Shown here one piece after another: positions 8,539-19,956 of a DNA stretch of 64,000 nt. Position 1 is the stretch's first letter; every line of letters begins with the position of its first letter. The DNA is from Psychrobacter pygoscelis. Its GTDB lineage: Bacteria; Pseudomonadota; Gammaproteobacteria; Pseudomonadales; Moraxellaceae. The notes beneath the pieces were generated by a model, which saw nothing but the letters and a program-made list of their open reading frames with translations, was not told where the DNA came from and did not search any database. Where the stretch lies: NCBI RefSeq assembly GCF_004335015.1, contig NZ_RQRU01000001.1, positions 124,001-188,000 on the forward strand, given 5' to 3'. The position numbers were made by a program, and so were the translations under genes.

Positions 8539-9990
8539 TTAGCGATGCTTACTGCCGCCCTTGTTGTCACTCTTTCGATTGCCTTTTTTGTCAGTTTTTT
8601 TGTAGCTTTGTGCCTTTTTGCGCTGACGAAGCTGCTGTGCCTTCTCTTTTGTCACTACTTTTTTGCGGCCAGCATAAGGGTTAGCGTTCATCTTAAATTC
8701 GACATGCAGCGGTGTTCCCTCAAGCTTAAACACTTCTCGAAACTGATTTTCCAAATAGCGTTGATAGCTTTTGGGCAATGAGGCGGTCTGGTTGCCGTGA
8801 ATAACAATAACCGGTGGATTATGGCCGCCAATATGCGCATAGCGCAGCTTAATCCGGCGACCTCCTACCATCGGTGGTGGATGCGCAGTGACTGCATCTT
8901 GAAGAATCTGAGTCAGCCTGTTCGTCGATACTTTAAACATAGCGGATTGATAAGCTTTATGGATAGACGGATAGAGATTACCTACCCCAGTACCGTGCAA
9001 GGCAGAAATTAGATGCACCTTAACATAGGGAATAAAATGAAAGCGGCGATCCATCTCTTTTTTGACCAAATCTTTTTGATCATCACTCAAGCCGTCCCAT
9101 TTATTAATGGCGATAACTATGGCTCGGCCAGCATCTAGAGCAAAACCTAGCATGTGCAAGTCTTGATCGACAATGCCTTCTTGCGCATCAATAACTATGA
9201 TCGTCACATTCGAGTCTTTGATTGCTTGTAATGTTTTGATGACTGAGAATTTTTCGACCTTTTCATCGATTCGACCACGGCGGCGTACCCCTGCGGTATC
9301 AATCAATACATAATTTTTGCCTTCGCGCTCATAGGGGATATAGATGCTATCTCGCGTCGTTCCAGGCATATCATATACGACGACTCGCTCCTCTCCCAGC
9401 AAGCGATTGACTAAGGTTGACTTACCCACATTAGGACGGCCAATAACGGCAAGCTTAAGACCATCCGGGGTCTCTTCTACCTCTTGCTCAGGCATCTCTA
9501 CCGTTAAGTCATCTAATAGATTGGCAAGGCCACGACCATGACTGGCAGACATAGGGTACGGCTCACCAAAGCCTAAGGAGTAGAACTCTACTGGCGCTGC
9601 GTCGTGAACGCCATCAACCTTATTGGCAACGATATAGACGGGCTTACCAAGGGTATGCAAAAATTTTGCAATCTCTTCATCAGAGCCGATAATACCAGCG
9701 CGAGCATCGACAACAAATACGATGATATCGGCTTCGTGAATTGCGGTATGCGACTGCTCAGACATATAGTCATCGATATTGCCACTACCATCGTCGGCTT
9801 CACCAATACCACCGGTATCCACAACAATAAAAGACTTGCCTTCATAACTGGCGTCACCATATTGACGATCACGAGTCAATCCTGCAAGATCCGCCACCAA
9901 GGCTTGTCGAGTCCGGGTAATCTGATTAAATAAGGTTGATTTGCCAACATTAGGACGGCCGATTAAGGCGACCACAGGCTTAATACTCAT
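8539..9990 (-). CDS. der: Ribosome-associated double GTPase Der (EngA)
   Basis: Der is an essential GTPase for 50S subunit maturation. The 483-residue product has two tandem Ras-like GTPase domains, with P-loops GRPNVGKS at about 11-18 and again at about 183-190. G3 motifs are DTGG and DTAG, and NKVD and NKWD are the G4 motifs. A C-terminal KH-like domain ends with the usual [10 protein letters not shown] and a long basic tail. A good ribosome binding site (AGAGAG) precedes the ATG. It is the last gene of the minus-strand pilF-rodZ-ispG-hisS-yfgM-bamB-der block, an order conserved in Gammaproteobacteria. Confidence 0.97.
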   Translation of the reverse strand: MSIKPVVALIGRPNVGKSTLFNQITRTRQALVADLAGLTRDRQYGDASYEGKSFIVVDTGGIGEADDGSGNIDDYMSEQSHTAIHEADIIVFVVDARAGIIGSDEEIAKFLHTLGKPVYIVANKVDGVHDAAPVEFYSLGFGEPYPMSASHGRGLANLLDDLTVEMPEQEVEETPDGLKLAVIGRPNVGKSTLVNRLLGEERVVVYDMPGTTRDSIYIPYEREGKNYVLIDTAGVRRRGRIDEKVEKFSVIKTLQAIKDSNVTIIVIDAQEGIVDQDLHMLGFALDAGRAIVIAINKWDGLSDDQKDLVKKEMDRRFHFIPYVKVHLISALHGTGVGNLYPSIHKAYQSAMFKVSTNRLTQILQDAVTAHPPPMVGGRRIKLRYAHIGGHNPPVIVIHGNQTASLPKSYQRYLENQFREVFKLEGTPLHVEFKMNANPYAGRKKVVTKEKAQQLRQRKKAQSYKKTDKKGNRKSDNKGGSKHR

Positions 9991-10123
9991 GCGAGACTCT
10001 CTTTGCTAAGGCAGAAAAAGCAGTGGCGTACAAACCGACTGCTTTAATAAATTAATAAACTAATTGGACGCCCATAATAAAGGGCACATTAATATAAGCC
10101 TAATCTGGCTATATTACGCGTAA

Positions 10124-11338
10124 CTAGCGAGCCAATTGCCAGACGGTCACTTGACCACTGGTACTTTGGGTCATCAGCAGATTACCTGCTACTTGCAGGC
10201 TGGTTAATGCGCCTTTGGTCTGAACTCGGCTGACAATCTCACCGCTATTCATATCAAATATATGCACGATGCCTTCAAGATCACCAACGGCCAGATAGTT
10301 ACCTAGCATCACAGGATTGGTAAGCTGTCGATAAGCCAGTGCATCGCTTTGCCATACCAACTCACCGGAATTACGATTATAAGCTCGGATGTCACCTTCG
10401 AGGGTCGTGGCTATCACCAAATTAGACGTTAGCGCCAAGCTACGGATACTAGCCGCTTCGTTGACAAACATAATCTGTCGACTTGATAAATCCACACCAA
10501 TAAGCTGACCACTATAGCTAATCGCAAATAGCTGATTATTATCCACGACAGGCTTAGCATCCACGTCGCTCATCCGCTCAATCTCACTACTGCCCACCCC
10601 AAGACCAATGCGGCGCGACCATAGGGGAATACCTGACTCAATACTTATGGCATGAATTCGGCCATCAGCTGTGGCAAGTAATGCTGTATCATTATCTAAC
10701 AAAGTAGGCTGAGCACTACCACGGACACTAATCGCCGGCACTTGAGTGGCAAACTGCCAGATTGACTGACCACTTTGTAAGGATAAACCGTGTAGAAACC
10801 CATCATTAGCCGACAGCACCACACGGTTATTCTTAATCAAAGCTGGTGTCAATACGCTACCGGATAGCTGTTGCTGCCAGCGGCGCTGTCCAGTTTGCGC
10901 ATCAAAAGCCATAACTTTGCCTGAGCGAGTACTGATTACCGCGGTCTGACTCGCCTCGTCATAAGCTACTCCGCCGGTCACCGGCTCACCTACATCGATA
11001 GACCATAACCGCTTACCAGCCAAATCAAAAGCGGATAAAGTACCACCACGCGAGGCAGCAACTAGACGCGAACGACCAAACCCAACCTGCATGTCCAGCG
11101 GGTCTTTTTTGTTGGCTTTACTATTACCGACATCAACACTGAATGTAGGCTGCAAAACCGTCTCTGGCTGTGCCAACTTAATCAACTTCGCCGGTTCATG
11201 AACTTCAGGCTTAATACCTCGATTACAACCGACGACTTGGGTGGCCAATACGCCAATCAATGCCGAATATAATAGAGTGGTTTTAATGGAATTGGTACCA
11301 AAGACAGTCTGGCGTATTCTAGCGTTTAATTCGGTCAT
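10124..11338 (-). CDS. bamB: Outer-membrane assembly lipoprotein BamB
   Basis: BamB is an outer-membrane lipoprotein of the BAM complex that helps insert beta-barrel proteins. The 404-residue product has a signal sequence ending in the lipobox VVGC, preceded by a rather long n-region. Repeated PQQ-like beta-propeller blades follow, seen as recurrent GxxxAxDxxxGxxxW patterns such as AFDLAGKRLWS, AFDAQTGQRRWQ and AYNRNSGELVWQ. It sits between der and yfgM, as in the conserved cluster, and probably shares their transcript. Confidence 0.95.
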   Translation of the reverse strand: MTELNARIRQTVFGTNSIKTTLLYSALIGVLATQVVGCNRGIKPEVHEPAKLIKLAQPETVLQPTFSVDVGNSKANKKDPLDMQVGFGRSRLVAASRGGTLSAFDLAGKRLWSIDVGEPVTGGVAYDEASQTAVISTRSGKVMAFDAQTGQRRWQQQLSGSVLTPALIKNNRVVLSANDGFLHGLSLQSGQSIWQFATQVPAISVRGSAQPTLLDNDTALLATADGRIHAISIESGIPLWSRRIGLGVGSSEIERMSDVDAKPVVDNNQLFAISYSGQLIGVDLSSRQIMFVNEAASIRSLALTSNLVIATTLEGDIRAYNRNSGELVWQSDALAYRQLTNPVMLGNYLAVGDLEGIVHIFDMNSGEIVSRVQTKGALTSLQVAGNLLMTQSTSGQVTVWQLAR

Positions 11339-11469
11339 CTTATAATCTCACGACAAATAGACGTAGGTTAAAAAGGGTGGTTAAAAAGAACAGTTAAGAT
11401 AGTCGCTATCTAGCATAAGCTATGCTCCAGCATTATCTTCTATTCTCTTGAAACACTGGCCCTCATGGA

Positions 11470-12312
11470 TCAACTAATAGGCTCTACCGGCGCTCCTCCA
11501 GTTGCTTCTGCCGTAGCAGCAGCATCAATATCTGTCGCTGCCGCTTCATTAGGTGCAGCTAACGACGATATCGCAGCTGGTGAAGTATTGACTAGGCTCT
11601 CAGGCCCTTCGATTGGCTCTGCGGCAATCCCAAGACTCTCAAGCTTCACAGCTAACACCGCACGGTTCTCTTGGCGATCTCGCAATAGCTCCCAAGCATT
11701 ATTATAAGCTTGACTGGCCGCTGACTTATCTCCCTTTGCCAGATGAACATCACCTAATAACTCTTGTTTACTGGCCTCAAAGGTACTAGGCAGTTTTTGA
11801 GATAATGTTTCTAACGCTGCATCAGCCTTACCATCTGCTAACTGCGCTTGGGCGTAACGAAGCTGAGTGATGGCTTGTAATCCAGCATCTTGAAGATCTA
11901 TGGCGGATGCCTGCTTAAGGGTGGCACTGGCTCCAGCAAAATCCTCAGCATCCGCTTGATGTCTGGCTTTGACCAATAAGGCCTGCCATGCATAGATCGT
12001 ATCACCGTGGGCCGATACTAAAGTATCTATATCGGTGTTTAACTGCTCTTGGTTACTGGCCAATTGTTGCTGCGCCTCAGCCTCTAAATCTGGATTCTGC
12101 GCCGCTAAAGTCACTTCATTATTGAGCTGTTGAATATCTGCATATTGATCTGCAGCAACAGTATCTACTCGAGCATGATGCATCTGCCAATAAGTCCAAC
12201 CAAAATACCCCGCTAATGCTACTAAAATAGCCGTGACTATATAACCACCATAAGTCTTTAAAGCTTCCATCTGATTGTCATCAGCTCTGGGAGTAGTCTG
12301 AAGTTTCGCCAT
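11470..12312 (-). CDS. yfgM: YfgM-family TPR membrane protein, SecYEG-associated
   Basis: This 280-residue single-pass inner-membrane protein has one N-terminal helix (YIVTAILVALAGYFGWTYWQ) and a periplasmic TPR-like helical region. In E. coli YfgM binds SecYEG with PpiD and hands secreted proteins to periplasmic chaperones. Compared with the usual length of about 205-215 residues, this one carries an Ala-rich C-terminal extension (about 235-280), visible as alternating Ala, Glu and Asp. It lies between hisS and bamB. The ribosome binding site is AGGT. Confidence 0.88.
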   Translation of the reverse strand: MAKLQTTPRADDNQMEALKTYGGYIVTAILVALAGYFGWTYWQMHHARVDTVAADQYADIQQLNNEVTLAAQNPDLEAEAQQQLASNQEQLNTDIDTLVSAHGDTIYAWQALLVKARHQADAEDFAGASATLKQASAIDLQDAGLQAITQLRYAQAQLADGKADAALETLSQKLPSTFEASKQELLGDVHLAKGDKSAASQAYNNAWELLRDRQENRAVLAVKLESLGIAAEPIEGPESLVNTSPAAISSLAAPNEAAATDIDAAATAEATGGAPVEPIS

Positions 12313-12587
12313 AGTGCTTACCTAGCCCATTAATATCTAATAAATAAAAATGACAAATGCTTTGCTAGCATTGTTTAATTACCACAGGAGTCAAATAATA
12401 GTGCTCAACAGCATCGTAGCAATAGCTGCTTTAAATAACTACTTAGCTATTGTACCTACGCAGTGACTCATAAATTACGCCTATCTACTTACTGACACTT
12501 ATTTACAACAACCAAGTAAGTATCGGGCAGCAGGCTTGCCTACTCTTCTCTAAGGATGATGTGAATAAGAGCAGCTATTCGTATCCG

Positions 12588-13895
12588 CTACTCATCTCTA
12601 GCTACTTTAGGGAGTACACTATTATTAATATCTGCAAACCAGTCTTGAGCTTGAGTTGTTTGCTCACCTGTCTGCATATTCTTAACGCTAATAGTGCCAG
12701 ACTCAACTTCTTGCTGAGCAATAATAACGGTCACCTTAGCGCCCGACTTATCTGCCTTCTTCATTTGTGACTTAAGACTGGTAGCAGAAGCCATCTTAAC
12801 TCGAAGGTCGGTACGGCTACGGCGCAGTTGTTCTGCGAATATTAGGCCTTGCTCATAGACATCGGGGTGCGCTGCAATAAATACTTCACAGGCAGTAACT
12901 TCTTCAAAAGGATTAATGGCTTCTATTAAAAGCAGCAAGCGCTCAAGTCCCATTGCAAAGCCAACTGCTGGCTCAGATTTGACAGGTTTGCCCTTGTCTT
13001 GTCCCATTGATTTTAACTGACCAATCAAGCCGTCATAACGGCCACCAGCACACACCGTTGCTTGACTACCAAGCTTATCCGTGACCCATTCAAAGACAGT
13101 TTTATTATAATAATCTAAGCCGCGAACCAAGCGTGGGTTAATCTCATAGCGAATACCTAACGCGGTAAGATAACCTTGAAGTTTGGTAAAATGCGCAAGG
13201 CTTTGTTCACCCAAAAAGTCACTTAGAGCAGGAGCGTCATTCAATAACGCTTGAGTCTGCGCATCTTTACTGTCCAAAATCCGTAGTGGATTGCTTGAAA
13301 GGCGGCGTTGACTGTCTTCATCCAGCTGTGATTTTTTGTCAGTAAGATAGCTTACTAAGGCCTCACGATAGGCTCGGCGCTCATCAATCTCGCCAAGACT
13401 ATTAATCTGTAAAGTTAACTCATGATCAATGCCCAATTGCTGCCACATTGAATAAGTCATGGCAATTAGCTCAGCATCGGCATCAGGCAGCTCACTACCA
13501 AAGCTCTCAACGCCTAGTTGGTGAAACTGACGATAGCGCCCTTTTTGTGGCCGCTCATAGCGAAACATCGGTCCAATATACCAAAGCTTGGGATTGTCAC
13601 CACGAAGCATGTTGTGCTCAATAACAGCGCGAACAGCGCCTGCCGTACCCTCTGGCCGTAAGGTCAGCGGCGTTGGCGGATCAGACTTATCGGTAAAGCT
13701 ATACATCTCTTTTTCGACAATATCGGTAGCCCCGCCAATAGCGCGCGCGAATAAATCCGTTTGTTCAACGATAGGCAGGCGCATTTGCTGATAGCCATAC
13801 CGCGCCATCACGTCTGCCAAAATTGATTCTAGACGCTGCCAATGGGCACTTTGCGGCGGTAATATATCGTTAAAGCCTTTAATTGCTTTGATCAT
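12588..13895 (-). CDS. hisS: Histidyl-tRNA synthetase
   Basis: This class II aminoacyl-tRNA synthetase charges tRNA-His. The 435-residue protein starts [14 protein letters not shown] and has class II motif 2 ([16 protein letters not shown]). The histidine-specific blocks are [14 protein letters not shown] and AGGRYDGL, motif 3 is [10 protein letters not shown], and a C-terminal anticodon-binding domain follows. AGGA sits five bases before the ATG. The gap to yfgM downstream is 275 bases, longer than expected for a tight operon, so an internal promoter is possible. Confidence 0.97.
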   Translation of the reverse strand: MIKAIKGFNDILPPQSAHWQRLESILADVMARYGYQQMRLPIVEQTDLFARAIGGATDIVEKEMYSFTDKSDPPTPLTLRPEGTAGAVRAVIEHNMLRGDNPKLWYIGPMFRYERPQKGRYRQFHQLGVESFGSELPDADAELIAMTYSMWQQLGIDHELTLQINSLGEIDERRAYREALVSYLTDKKSQLDEDSQRRLSSNPLRILDSKDAQTQALLNDAPALSDFLGEQSLAHFTKLQGYLTALGIRYEINPRLVRGLDYYNKTVFEWVTDKLGSQATVCAGGRYDGLIGQLKSMGQDKGKPVKSEPAVGFAMGLERLLLLIEAINPFEEVTACEVFIAAHPDVYEQGLIFAEQLRRSRTDLRVKMASATSLKSQMKKADKSGAKVTVIIAQQEVESGTISVKNMQTGEQTTQAQDWFADINNSVLPKVARDE

Positions 13896-14081
13896 GAACG
13901 TCCTACTACTTAACTCTATTTATTATCTTAAATTTGCCAAAATTATGCTAATACTAAAAACTTTTGCAAATTGCTAAAGCTGACTAAATAATGCGCTATC
14001 AATACAGTAACTACTATCTATAGTAGCAATTATGCAAATAACTACTGTTGAAGTAGCTAATATGTATTTCAATAAGCCCCA

Positions 14082-15197
14082 TTATTTGACGCGGATTATT
14101 TCATTTTCTCTTTGCTTTTCTAAGTCCGCCGCATGAGCACGAACCATCTTCTCAATCTCATCTGCCAACTGATTAGTATCGATCAGATGGCTTTTTTTAC
14201 CCATTCGGTAGACTAAGGAGTTAGGCGCTGCGCCGACAATGCCAATATCAGCTTCTTTGGCCTCCCCCGGCCCATTCACTTTGCAGCCAATGACCGATAG
14301 ATTCATAGGCTCACGAATGTCTTCTAGACGAGCCTCTAAATCATTCATCACTCTGATCACATCAAATTCTTGACGAGAGCAACTCGGACAGGCGATGAAG
14401 TTCACCCCATTGGCGCGGATATTCAATGACTTTAAGATGTCAAAGCCAATTTTAATCTCTTCTTCTGGCTCAGCTGCTAGCGAAATTCGGATAGTATCAC
14501 CAATACCATCGAGCAATAATCCGCCCAGAGCAATAGCTGACTTAACCGTTCCTGTTCGATAGACCCCTGCTTCCGTCACCCCAAGGTGTAATGGGTTGTC
14601 AATCTGCGCCGAGATTAGACGATAAGCATCAAGGGTCAAGAATACATTACTCGCCTTTACAGAGACCTTATACTGATCAAAGTTCAGTCGCTCTAAAATA
14701 TCGATATGACGCAGCGCCGACTCAAGCATAGCCTCACCTGTCGGCTCACCATATTTGCGCTGTAGATCCTTTTCAAGTGATCCTGCATTAACGCCGATAC
14801 GAATTGGAATATTATGATGCCGAGCACAGGCAACGACCTCACGAACCTTTTGGTCATTGCCGATATTACCTGGGTTAATACGCAAGCAATCAGCGCCAGC
14901 CTCAGCTACTGCTAAAGCTATCTTATGATCAAAATGCACATCGGCTACTAAAGGTACGCTGACTTGCCGACGAATCTCGGCAAATGCCTCTACTGTATCC
15001 ATCGTCGGCGTAGAAACACGCATAAAATCAGCGCCAGCATCGACGCAGCGCTTAATCTGCGCTACGGTCGCTGCGACATCACAGGTATCCGTATTGGTCA
15101 TACTCTGAACGCTAATCGGCGCATCTCCGCCAACTGCGACGTCTCCTACGAATATCTGCTTGGTCAGTCGCCGTTTAATGGGAGAAGGCGTTGACAT
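14082..15197 (-). CDS. ispG: 4-hydroxy-3-methylbut-2-enyl-diphosphate synthase IspG (GcpE)
   Basis: IspG catalyses the penultimate step of the MEP isoprenoid pathway, converting MEcPP to HMBPP with a 4Fe-4S cluster. The 371-residue protein has the N-terminal TIM barrel ([34 protein letters not shown]). The C-terminal cluster-binding domain has cysteines in [10 protein letters not shown] and [10 protein letters not shown] strong GAGGA ribosome binding site precedes the ATG. It sits between rodZ and hisS, as is common in Gammaproteobacteria. Confidence 0.97.
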   Translation of the reverse strand: MSTPSPIKRRLTKQIFVGDVAVGGDAPISVQSMTNTDTCDVAATVAQIKRCVDAGADFMRVSTPTMDTVEAFAEIRRQVSVPLVADVHFDHKIALAVAEAGADCLRINPGNIGNDQKVREVVACARHHNIPIRIGVNAGSLEKDLQRKYGEPTGEAMLESALRHIDILERLNFDQYKVSVKASNVFLTLDAYRLISAQIDNPLHLGVTEAGVYRTGTVKSAIALGGLLLDGIGDTIRISLAAEPEEEIKIGFDILKSLNIRANGVNFIACPSCSRQEFDVIRVMNDLEARLEDIREPMNLSVIGCKVNGPGEAKEADIGIVGAAPNSLVYRMGKKSHLIDTNQLADEIEKMVRAHAADLEKQRENEIIRVK

Positions 15198-15438
15198 AAT
15201 ACTGTCCTCGATCGCTTAATAATGACTTATTATTGAGGGTAATGGCGCAAACAAACCCAAAGACTTAAAATGAACTCACTGAGTGATAGTTAACTAGCGC
15301 TAACTCATAAAATAGTCATTAGCAAAAACTATAAATTGGCAAATAGCACCTATCAGCCCAGTCGCTGACTTTCGTTACCAACATTAATTCGTTGCCAATA
15401 TTAATATGAGCCAACACGCTTTAAAAGCTATCACAACT

Positions 15439-16329
15439 TTATGGCGCTAATGTGAAGCTCGCTTGGTTGTTCGTAGCATACTGTCTGAGCGCTACTGCCT
15501 CTTGATTAAGATTTAAAGAAACATTCGTCACCTTATCGATTTGAATACGAAATGGCGGTGTTCCTGAGACCTTGTAGCCACCACGGCCTTGTTGACCACT
15601 CATTAGCGATTGACCATTGGCATCGGTTACGCTGATATTGGTATTTGCTTTTACCCAGAAGTCCAAAGTAGCATTTTCAGCAGTAGTACTAGCACCAGCT
15701 TCATTGTCTGTATTTGCCGCTGCACTATCGGTATCAAGATTGATAGCTGCTCCAGACGCGCCAATAGCTGATGAAGCCGTATCTGTTGTACCGATAGCTA
15801 TCCCAGCATTGTCAATCGCCGCACCTTCAGTCTGCTCAGCCGCAGTAATGGTCTCGATACTTTGAACCGGCTCAGGCGTGTCTTCACTGGCATTAGTTAC
15901 CATTCTTAATAAAAACACCGCTAATGCAATGAGGGCAACAATCGCGATAAGTAATAAAGGGTTAAAGCGAATTTTCGTACGCCCATCACGCTGCAATGTA
16001 CCCATCGGTCGTAATGGCGACTCAATATCCCCCACCGCCGTAGTTCGCAGCTCATTAGGATATGCAGCATCAAAGCTTGCTGCCACTTGATGCGGATCTA
16101 ACCCTAAATACTTAGCATAATTAATTGCAAAGCCGCGGGCAAAAGTCACTTGAGGCAGTGATTCAAAATTCTCCTGCTCAAGGGCTTGCAAATGACGCTT
16201 TAAGATAAACAGCTCAGCGGCAGCCTCATCAAGCGTTATTTGTTGTTTTTCGCGAGCCTTTAATAGCATGGCACCAAACGACGAAGGCGAATTGGTTGTG
16301 GATGTGTTGGGTTGGTTGGTTATTTCCAT
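15439..16329 (-). CDS. rodZ: Cytoskeletal protein RodZ
   Basis: RodZ couples the MreB cytoskeleton to the elongation machinery. The 296-residue protein has an N-terminal helix-turn-helix domain (about 17-90, AREKQQITLDEAAAELFI), a basic juxtamembrane stretch and one transmembrane helix (about 127-148). A periplasmic Ala/Thr/Ser-rich linker and a DUF4115 beta domain (about 215-296) follow. Its start codon overlaps the 3' end of pilF by 10 bases, with AGAGG just upstream inside pilF, which implies translational coupling. Confidence 0.93.
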   Translation of the reverse strand: MEITNQPNTSTTNSPSSFGAMLLKAREKQQITLDEAAAELFILKRHLQALEQENFESLPQVTFARGFAINYAKYLGLDPHQVAASFDAAYPNELRTTAVGDIESPLRPMGTLQRDGRTKIRFNPLLLIAIVALIALAVFLLRMVTNASEDTPEPVQSIETITAAEQTEGAAIDNAGIAIGTTDTASSAIGASGAAINLDTDSAAANTDNEAGASTTAENATLDFWVKANTNISVTDANGQSLMSGQQGRGGYKVSGTPPFRIQIDKVTNVSLNLNQEAVALRQYATNNQASFTLAP

Positions 16330-17210
16330 GATGCCTCTGGATTGTTAAGCCAAGTCTTAAGTTGTTTAGCTTCACTACTAAGTGGATAACTGGATAAAAG
16401 CTGCTGCGCCAATTGTTGACGATCACTAATATTATTTTGCGCTGCAGCAAGTTTAATACCTTGCAGCAGTAGCCGCGGGCTTAATGGCGTCCCTTGAGTA
16501 ATAAGCAGCGTCTCTTCATATAAGCTCTGCGCCTGTGAGATACGCCCAGCGTCGATCAATAAGTCTACCAACTCGATATGAGCTATCAGACTATTGCGAC
16601 TGCCCTCTAACGCACGCAAAAACGACTGAGTCGCAGCGGATTTATCTCCGAGCAACAATTGCGTTCGACCTAAGTTTTCAAGTGCGCTAATACGCCCTTC
16701 ATAACCTAGCGCCGCACCAGCGATTTCAAATTGCTCCACGGCCTCAGCATAGCGCTGTATTTGGGACAGATATACCCCATAATTATTACGCGCTTGGGTA
16801 AACTCAGGATCAAGAGCAATTGCCTTTTGAAAGTAGCCCTCTGCTTTTTGCAGATTTATCCGGCTGCCTTCTTGTTGTAACAAAACGCCCATCATATCAT
16901 AGGCAGGCGCATATCTGCTATTGGCGTCTAGCGCTTTTTCAAGCTGGCGCTTAGCAGCGTCTAGATTTTTTTGCCGGATATACTGAGCCGCCAATGACGT
17001 GCGTACCTGAGCAATCTCACCTTTATTACGACGGTAGGTATTTGTGGGCTGCGTACTGGTCTGATACTGCGCCTCTTCTACTCCATTGACCGCCGTACTT
17101 TGACAGCCATTTAATAGCAAAGTCACCGCCATGCCCATTAAAGCGGCAGGTAGCAATGGCTTATTGAGCGAGATGTGCTTTTGCATACTTTTTCTCAGCA
17201 GTCTTTTCAT
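16320..17210 (-). CDS. pilF: Type IV pilus biogenesis lipoprotein PilF/PilW (TPR)
   Basis: This outer-membrane pilotin helps the PilQ secretin multimerise for type IV pili. The 296-residue product has a signal peptide ending in the lipobox LLNGC, followed by TPR repeats: LDAAKRQLEKALDANSRYAPA, AEGYFQKAIALDPEFTQA and AEAVEQFEIAG. The start is either the ATG at 17210 or the one at 17186; neither has a strong ribosome binding site. It precedes rodZ with overlap. fimL at 51 kb is a second twitching-related gene in the window. Confidence 0.92.
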   Translation of the reverse strand: MKRLLRKSMQKHISLNKPLLPAALMGMAVTLLLNGCQSTAVNGVEEAQYQTSTQPTNTYRRNKGEIAQVRTSLAAQYIRQKNLDAAKRQLEKALDANSRYAPAYDMMGVLLQQEGSRINLQKAEGYFQKAIALDPEFTQARNNYGVYLSQIQRYAEAVEQFEIAGAALGYEGRISALENLGRTQLLLGDKSAATQSFLRALEGSRNSLIAHIELVDLLIDAGRISQAQSLYEETLLITQGTPLSPRLLLQGIKLAAAQNNISDRQQLAQQLLSSYPLSSEAKQLKTWLNNPEASWK

Positions 17211-17644
17211 AAGTTTACAACGGTCACTATTTCAAGATAGCTAGCGGTATCTATCATACCATTTACGCCTATAAGGCTCTCACTGCTAACTCAGTGGTAA
17301 TAGGGGTCTCAGTCACTGTATCAGCAACCCTAAAGGTTATCACATCAAAGCAAAATACTGATTTTGCCAAGCCCTTGATACTGAAGGTTTGCTTGATACT
17401 ATAAATTTGTATCTCGTTAATATTGATAGAAATATACTGAGCCAACTTTATAGCATATTCCAACTTATAATAATACCGACCATAATTGGCTGTGTTGTGA
17501 AATTAAAGTGAATTTAACCTTAATATCAGAACCACCTTTCCTCTATACCGCTTATTAGCGCTATGTTTGCTTGGGATTAAAGCACTGCTTAATCTGACTT
17601 AGCAGATGACTATAAATGACTGCCCTAAATTGGGTCAAGTCGGT
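17211..17644. other. Gap between rlmN and pilF, no gene seen
   Basis: In many relatives rlmN and pilF are almost adjacent. Here 434 AT-rich bases separate them, without a supported reading frame. The stretch probably contains the promoter of the pilF-rodZ-ispG block; no clear operator is visible. Confidence 0.4.
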
Positions 17645-18841
17645 TTAAGCGTCATTCTGCTCATGCTGGAGCCGATCTTTGATGCTCTGCTGCCATTTTG
17701 CCGAGCGCCGCGTCCGATCAGCCACCTGACCGACCAACTGACCACAAGCCGCATCGATATCGTCGCCTCTTGTCTGACGGATAGTACAAACAAAGCCTGC
17801 ATTATTTAAGATATTACTAAAGGCATGAATGCGGTTATTACTAGAACGACCATAAGGAGCATGGGGAAAAGGGTTAAAGGGAATTAGATTGATCTTGCTA
17901 GGCAAGTCATCAAGCAGTGCTACCAGCTCATAGGCATGCTCATCACTATCATTAACCCCTGCTAGCATGACGTATTCAATCGTAACATGCTTTTTGTGAC
18001 GCGGGTTATTGTCATGCACATAGGCATTAGCAGCGGCCATTAGTTGCTCAAGTGGATACTTTTTATTAATAGGTACTAGCTCATTGCGAAGCTCATCATT
18101 GGGCGCATGTAAGGAGATAGCCAATGCGACATCGATGTCCTTATACAACTCGTACATCTTAGGCACAACGCCTGAGGTCGATAATGTGACTCGGCGCTTG
18201 GACAAGCCATAAGCATGGTCTGATAGCATGATACTCATAGACGCTACTACTGGCTTATAGTTGAGTAGTGGCTCGCCCATACCCATCATAACGACATTAG
18301 TCACATGATTTTGCCAATCTTGACTGTCGACCCCTTCCATATAAGAGGCGTTTGCCACCCAGAGCTGACCGATAATCTCACTGGCACTCAGATCGCGCTC
18401 AAAGCCTTGCTTGCCGGTACTACAGAAGCTACAATCCAGTGCGCAACCTACTTGTGACGAGATACATAGTGTCTTACGGCCCTGCGCCTTACTGTCATCT
18501 GCTGGAATCAAAACCGTCTCAACAAGAGAGCCACCAGCTACTTCAAAGACCCACTTACGCGTCCCATCATCGCTAAATTCTTTATGCATTACTTTTGGTG
18601 CGGTTACGCAAGCCTGAGCACTCAGTTTATCACGCAGCTTTTTAGACAGATTGGTCATCTCTTCAAAGTCTGTCACGCCGTGCTGATAGATCCATTTCAT
18701 AACTTGTGTGGCACGAAACGGCTTCTCGCCAATCGATTTAAAGTAATCAGCAAGCTCAGTCTGGCTCATACCAAGTAGATTGGTCTTATGATCAGGCGTC
18801 TCTAATGGCTCAGGGGTATAGATGAGGGGTATTTTAGTCAT
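17645..18841 (-). CDS. rlmN: Dual-specificity 23S rRNA/tRNA adenine C2-methyltransferase RlmN
   Basis: RlmN is a radical-SAM enzyme that methylates A2503 of 23S rRNA and A37 of some tRNAs. The 398-residue protein has the CX3CX2C cluster motif in [15 protein letters not shown], the GMGEPLLNY motif and a C-terminal catalytic Cys in [15 protein letters not shown]. Length is typical apart from a modest N-terminal extension. The ribosome binding site is weak. It heads the conserved block whose next gene is pilF. Confidence 0.96.
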   Translation of the reverse strand: MTKIPLIYTPEPLETPDHKTNLLGMSQTELADYFKSIGEKPFRATQVMKWIYQHGVTDFEEMTNLSKKLRDKLSAQACVTAPKVMHKEFSDDGTRKWVFEVAGGSLVETVLIPADDSKAQGRKTLCISSQVGCALDCSFCSTGKQGFERDLSASEIIGQLWVANASYMEGVDSQDWQNHVTNVVMMGMGEPLLNYKPVVASMSIMLSDHAYGLSKRRVTLSTSGVVPKMYELYKDIDVALAISLHAPNDELRNELVPINKKYPLEQLMAAANAYVHDNNPRHKKHVTIEYVMLAGVNDSDEHAYELVALLDDLPSKINLIPFNPFPHAPYGRSSNNRIHAFSNILNNAGFVCTIRQTRGDDIDAACGQLVGQVADRTRRSAKWQQSIKDRLQHEQNDA

Positions 18842-19079
18842 GGCGTGGTATCAATTGGCTGTGGCTAAATCGCGAAGCACTATTTGTGTTCGAAGATGAG
18901 TAATCGTAATTTTACGAGGTATTATAACGTAATTGGCCTCTAGCCGTCATATCAGTTTCGTGCGACTTATGACAACAGCGGCTCGGACGCTAATAACTCT
19001 TGAAGCTAGGCTGTGTTCTCAATTAGCGCTTGAGGCTTACAATGAGAGTGACTTTTGTCAAGCAAAGTAATCCTTACAA

Positions 19080-19185
19080 AGAATACAGACATCTTGTCTA
19101 GACAATTTGCAAAGATTGACCCAGCGAATAACGGCTATCGTCGTTTTAAGTCACTTAAACGTTAGTTTCGGTAAATGAGGCCACG
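19080..19185. repeat. Second dispersed repeat, copy B
   Basis: This aligns by eye with 7752-7855 over roughly 100 bases, with best conservation at CGTTTTAAGTC.CTTAAACG. Both copies lie in long gaps between genes. Confidence 0.5.
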
Positions 19186-19218
19186 CCTTACTATGTCAAA
19201 GCCTGTTATGGCGCAATA

Positions 19219-19248
19219 TAAAAACGGCCAAGCAATCGCTCAGCCGTT
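19219..19248 (-). terminator. Rho-independent terminator of ndk
   Basis: On the minus strand AACGGC pairs with GCCGTT around a partly paired loop, followed by TTTTTAT. It lies about 60 bases past the ndk stop. Confidence 0.75.
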
Positions 19249-19310
19249 CCAAAACATCTTGCCCAATTATGCATGCTTTAAAGCAGCACTGAGCAAGCAA
19301 TCTTGCAAGA

Positions 19311-19742
19311 TTAGCGCGTACGCTCTAGTACTTCGTCATCATTAAAGAAATAAGCGATTTCACGTTTGGCAGACTCAGCAGAGTCAGAGCCGTGAACAGC
19401 GTTTTCATCAATGCTAGAAGCAAAGTCTTTACGGATAGTACCATCAGCAGCTTCGGCTGGGTTGGTCGCGCCCATAATTTCACGGTGCTTAGCGATAGCA
19501 TTTTCGCCTTCAAGTACAGAAACAAGAACAGGACCTGAGGTCATAAACGACTTAAGGTCATTGTAGAATGGACGCTCTTTATGCTCAGCGTAAAATCCAC
19601 CAGCCTTTTCGTCATCAAGATGAAGCATTTTTGCCCCAACGATTTTTAGACCGTTTTTCTCAAAGCGGCTATAGATATCACCGATATGGTTGCCGCCAAC
19701 AGCGTCAGGCTTAATGATAGATAAAGTACGTTCGATCGCCAT
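19311..19742 (-). CDS. ndk: Nucleoside diphosphate kinase
   Basis: Ndk balances NTP pools by transferring the gamma phosphate through a phosphohistidine. The 143-residue length is typical. The active-site His lies in [16 protein letters not shown] and the N-terminus [10 protein letters not shown] is characteristic. AGGAG lies six bases before the ATG. It is encoded just upstream of rlmN on the same strand, a common neighbourhood. Confidence 0.98.
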   Translation of the reverse strand: MAIERTLSIIKPDAVGGNHIGDIYSRFEKNGLKIVGAKMLHLDDEKAGGFYAEHKERPFYNDLKSFMTSGPVLVSVLEGENAIAKHREIMGATNPAEAADGTIRKDFASSIDENAVHGSDSAESAKREIAYFFNDDEVLERTR

Positions 19743-19956
19743 AAAAGACTCCTAATAAATAGTGGATAAAAAACACAATAAAGGTAAATATGGATTAATA
19801 ATAATGATACTGACTGGCTATTAGCTCATGAATCTATTGATTCGTTATGAGGCAGCCTTCGGTATCGTTATCTGATTGACGCCTATTATAATGATTCACT
19901 GAATAAATGATAGGGTCAATTGGTCTAATATTTATTACTTAGGCTATTCTTATAAG

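Larger units (their letters stand above)
18842..19310. other. Gap between ndk and rlmN with a repeat and terminator
   Basis: This holds copy B of the second dispersed repeat (19080-19185) and the ndk terminator (19219-19248). No coding frame is supported. Confidence 0.5.

Noticed and set aside
8545..8781. Plus-strand frame of 78 codons opposite der
   Set aside because: It is antisense to the conserved basic tail and KH domain of Der and has no ribosome binding site.
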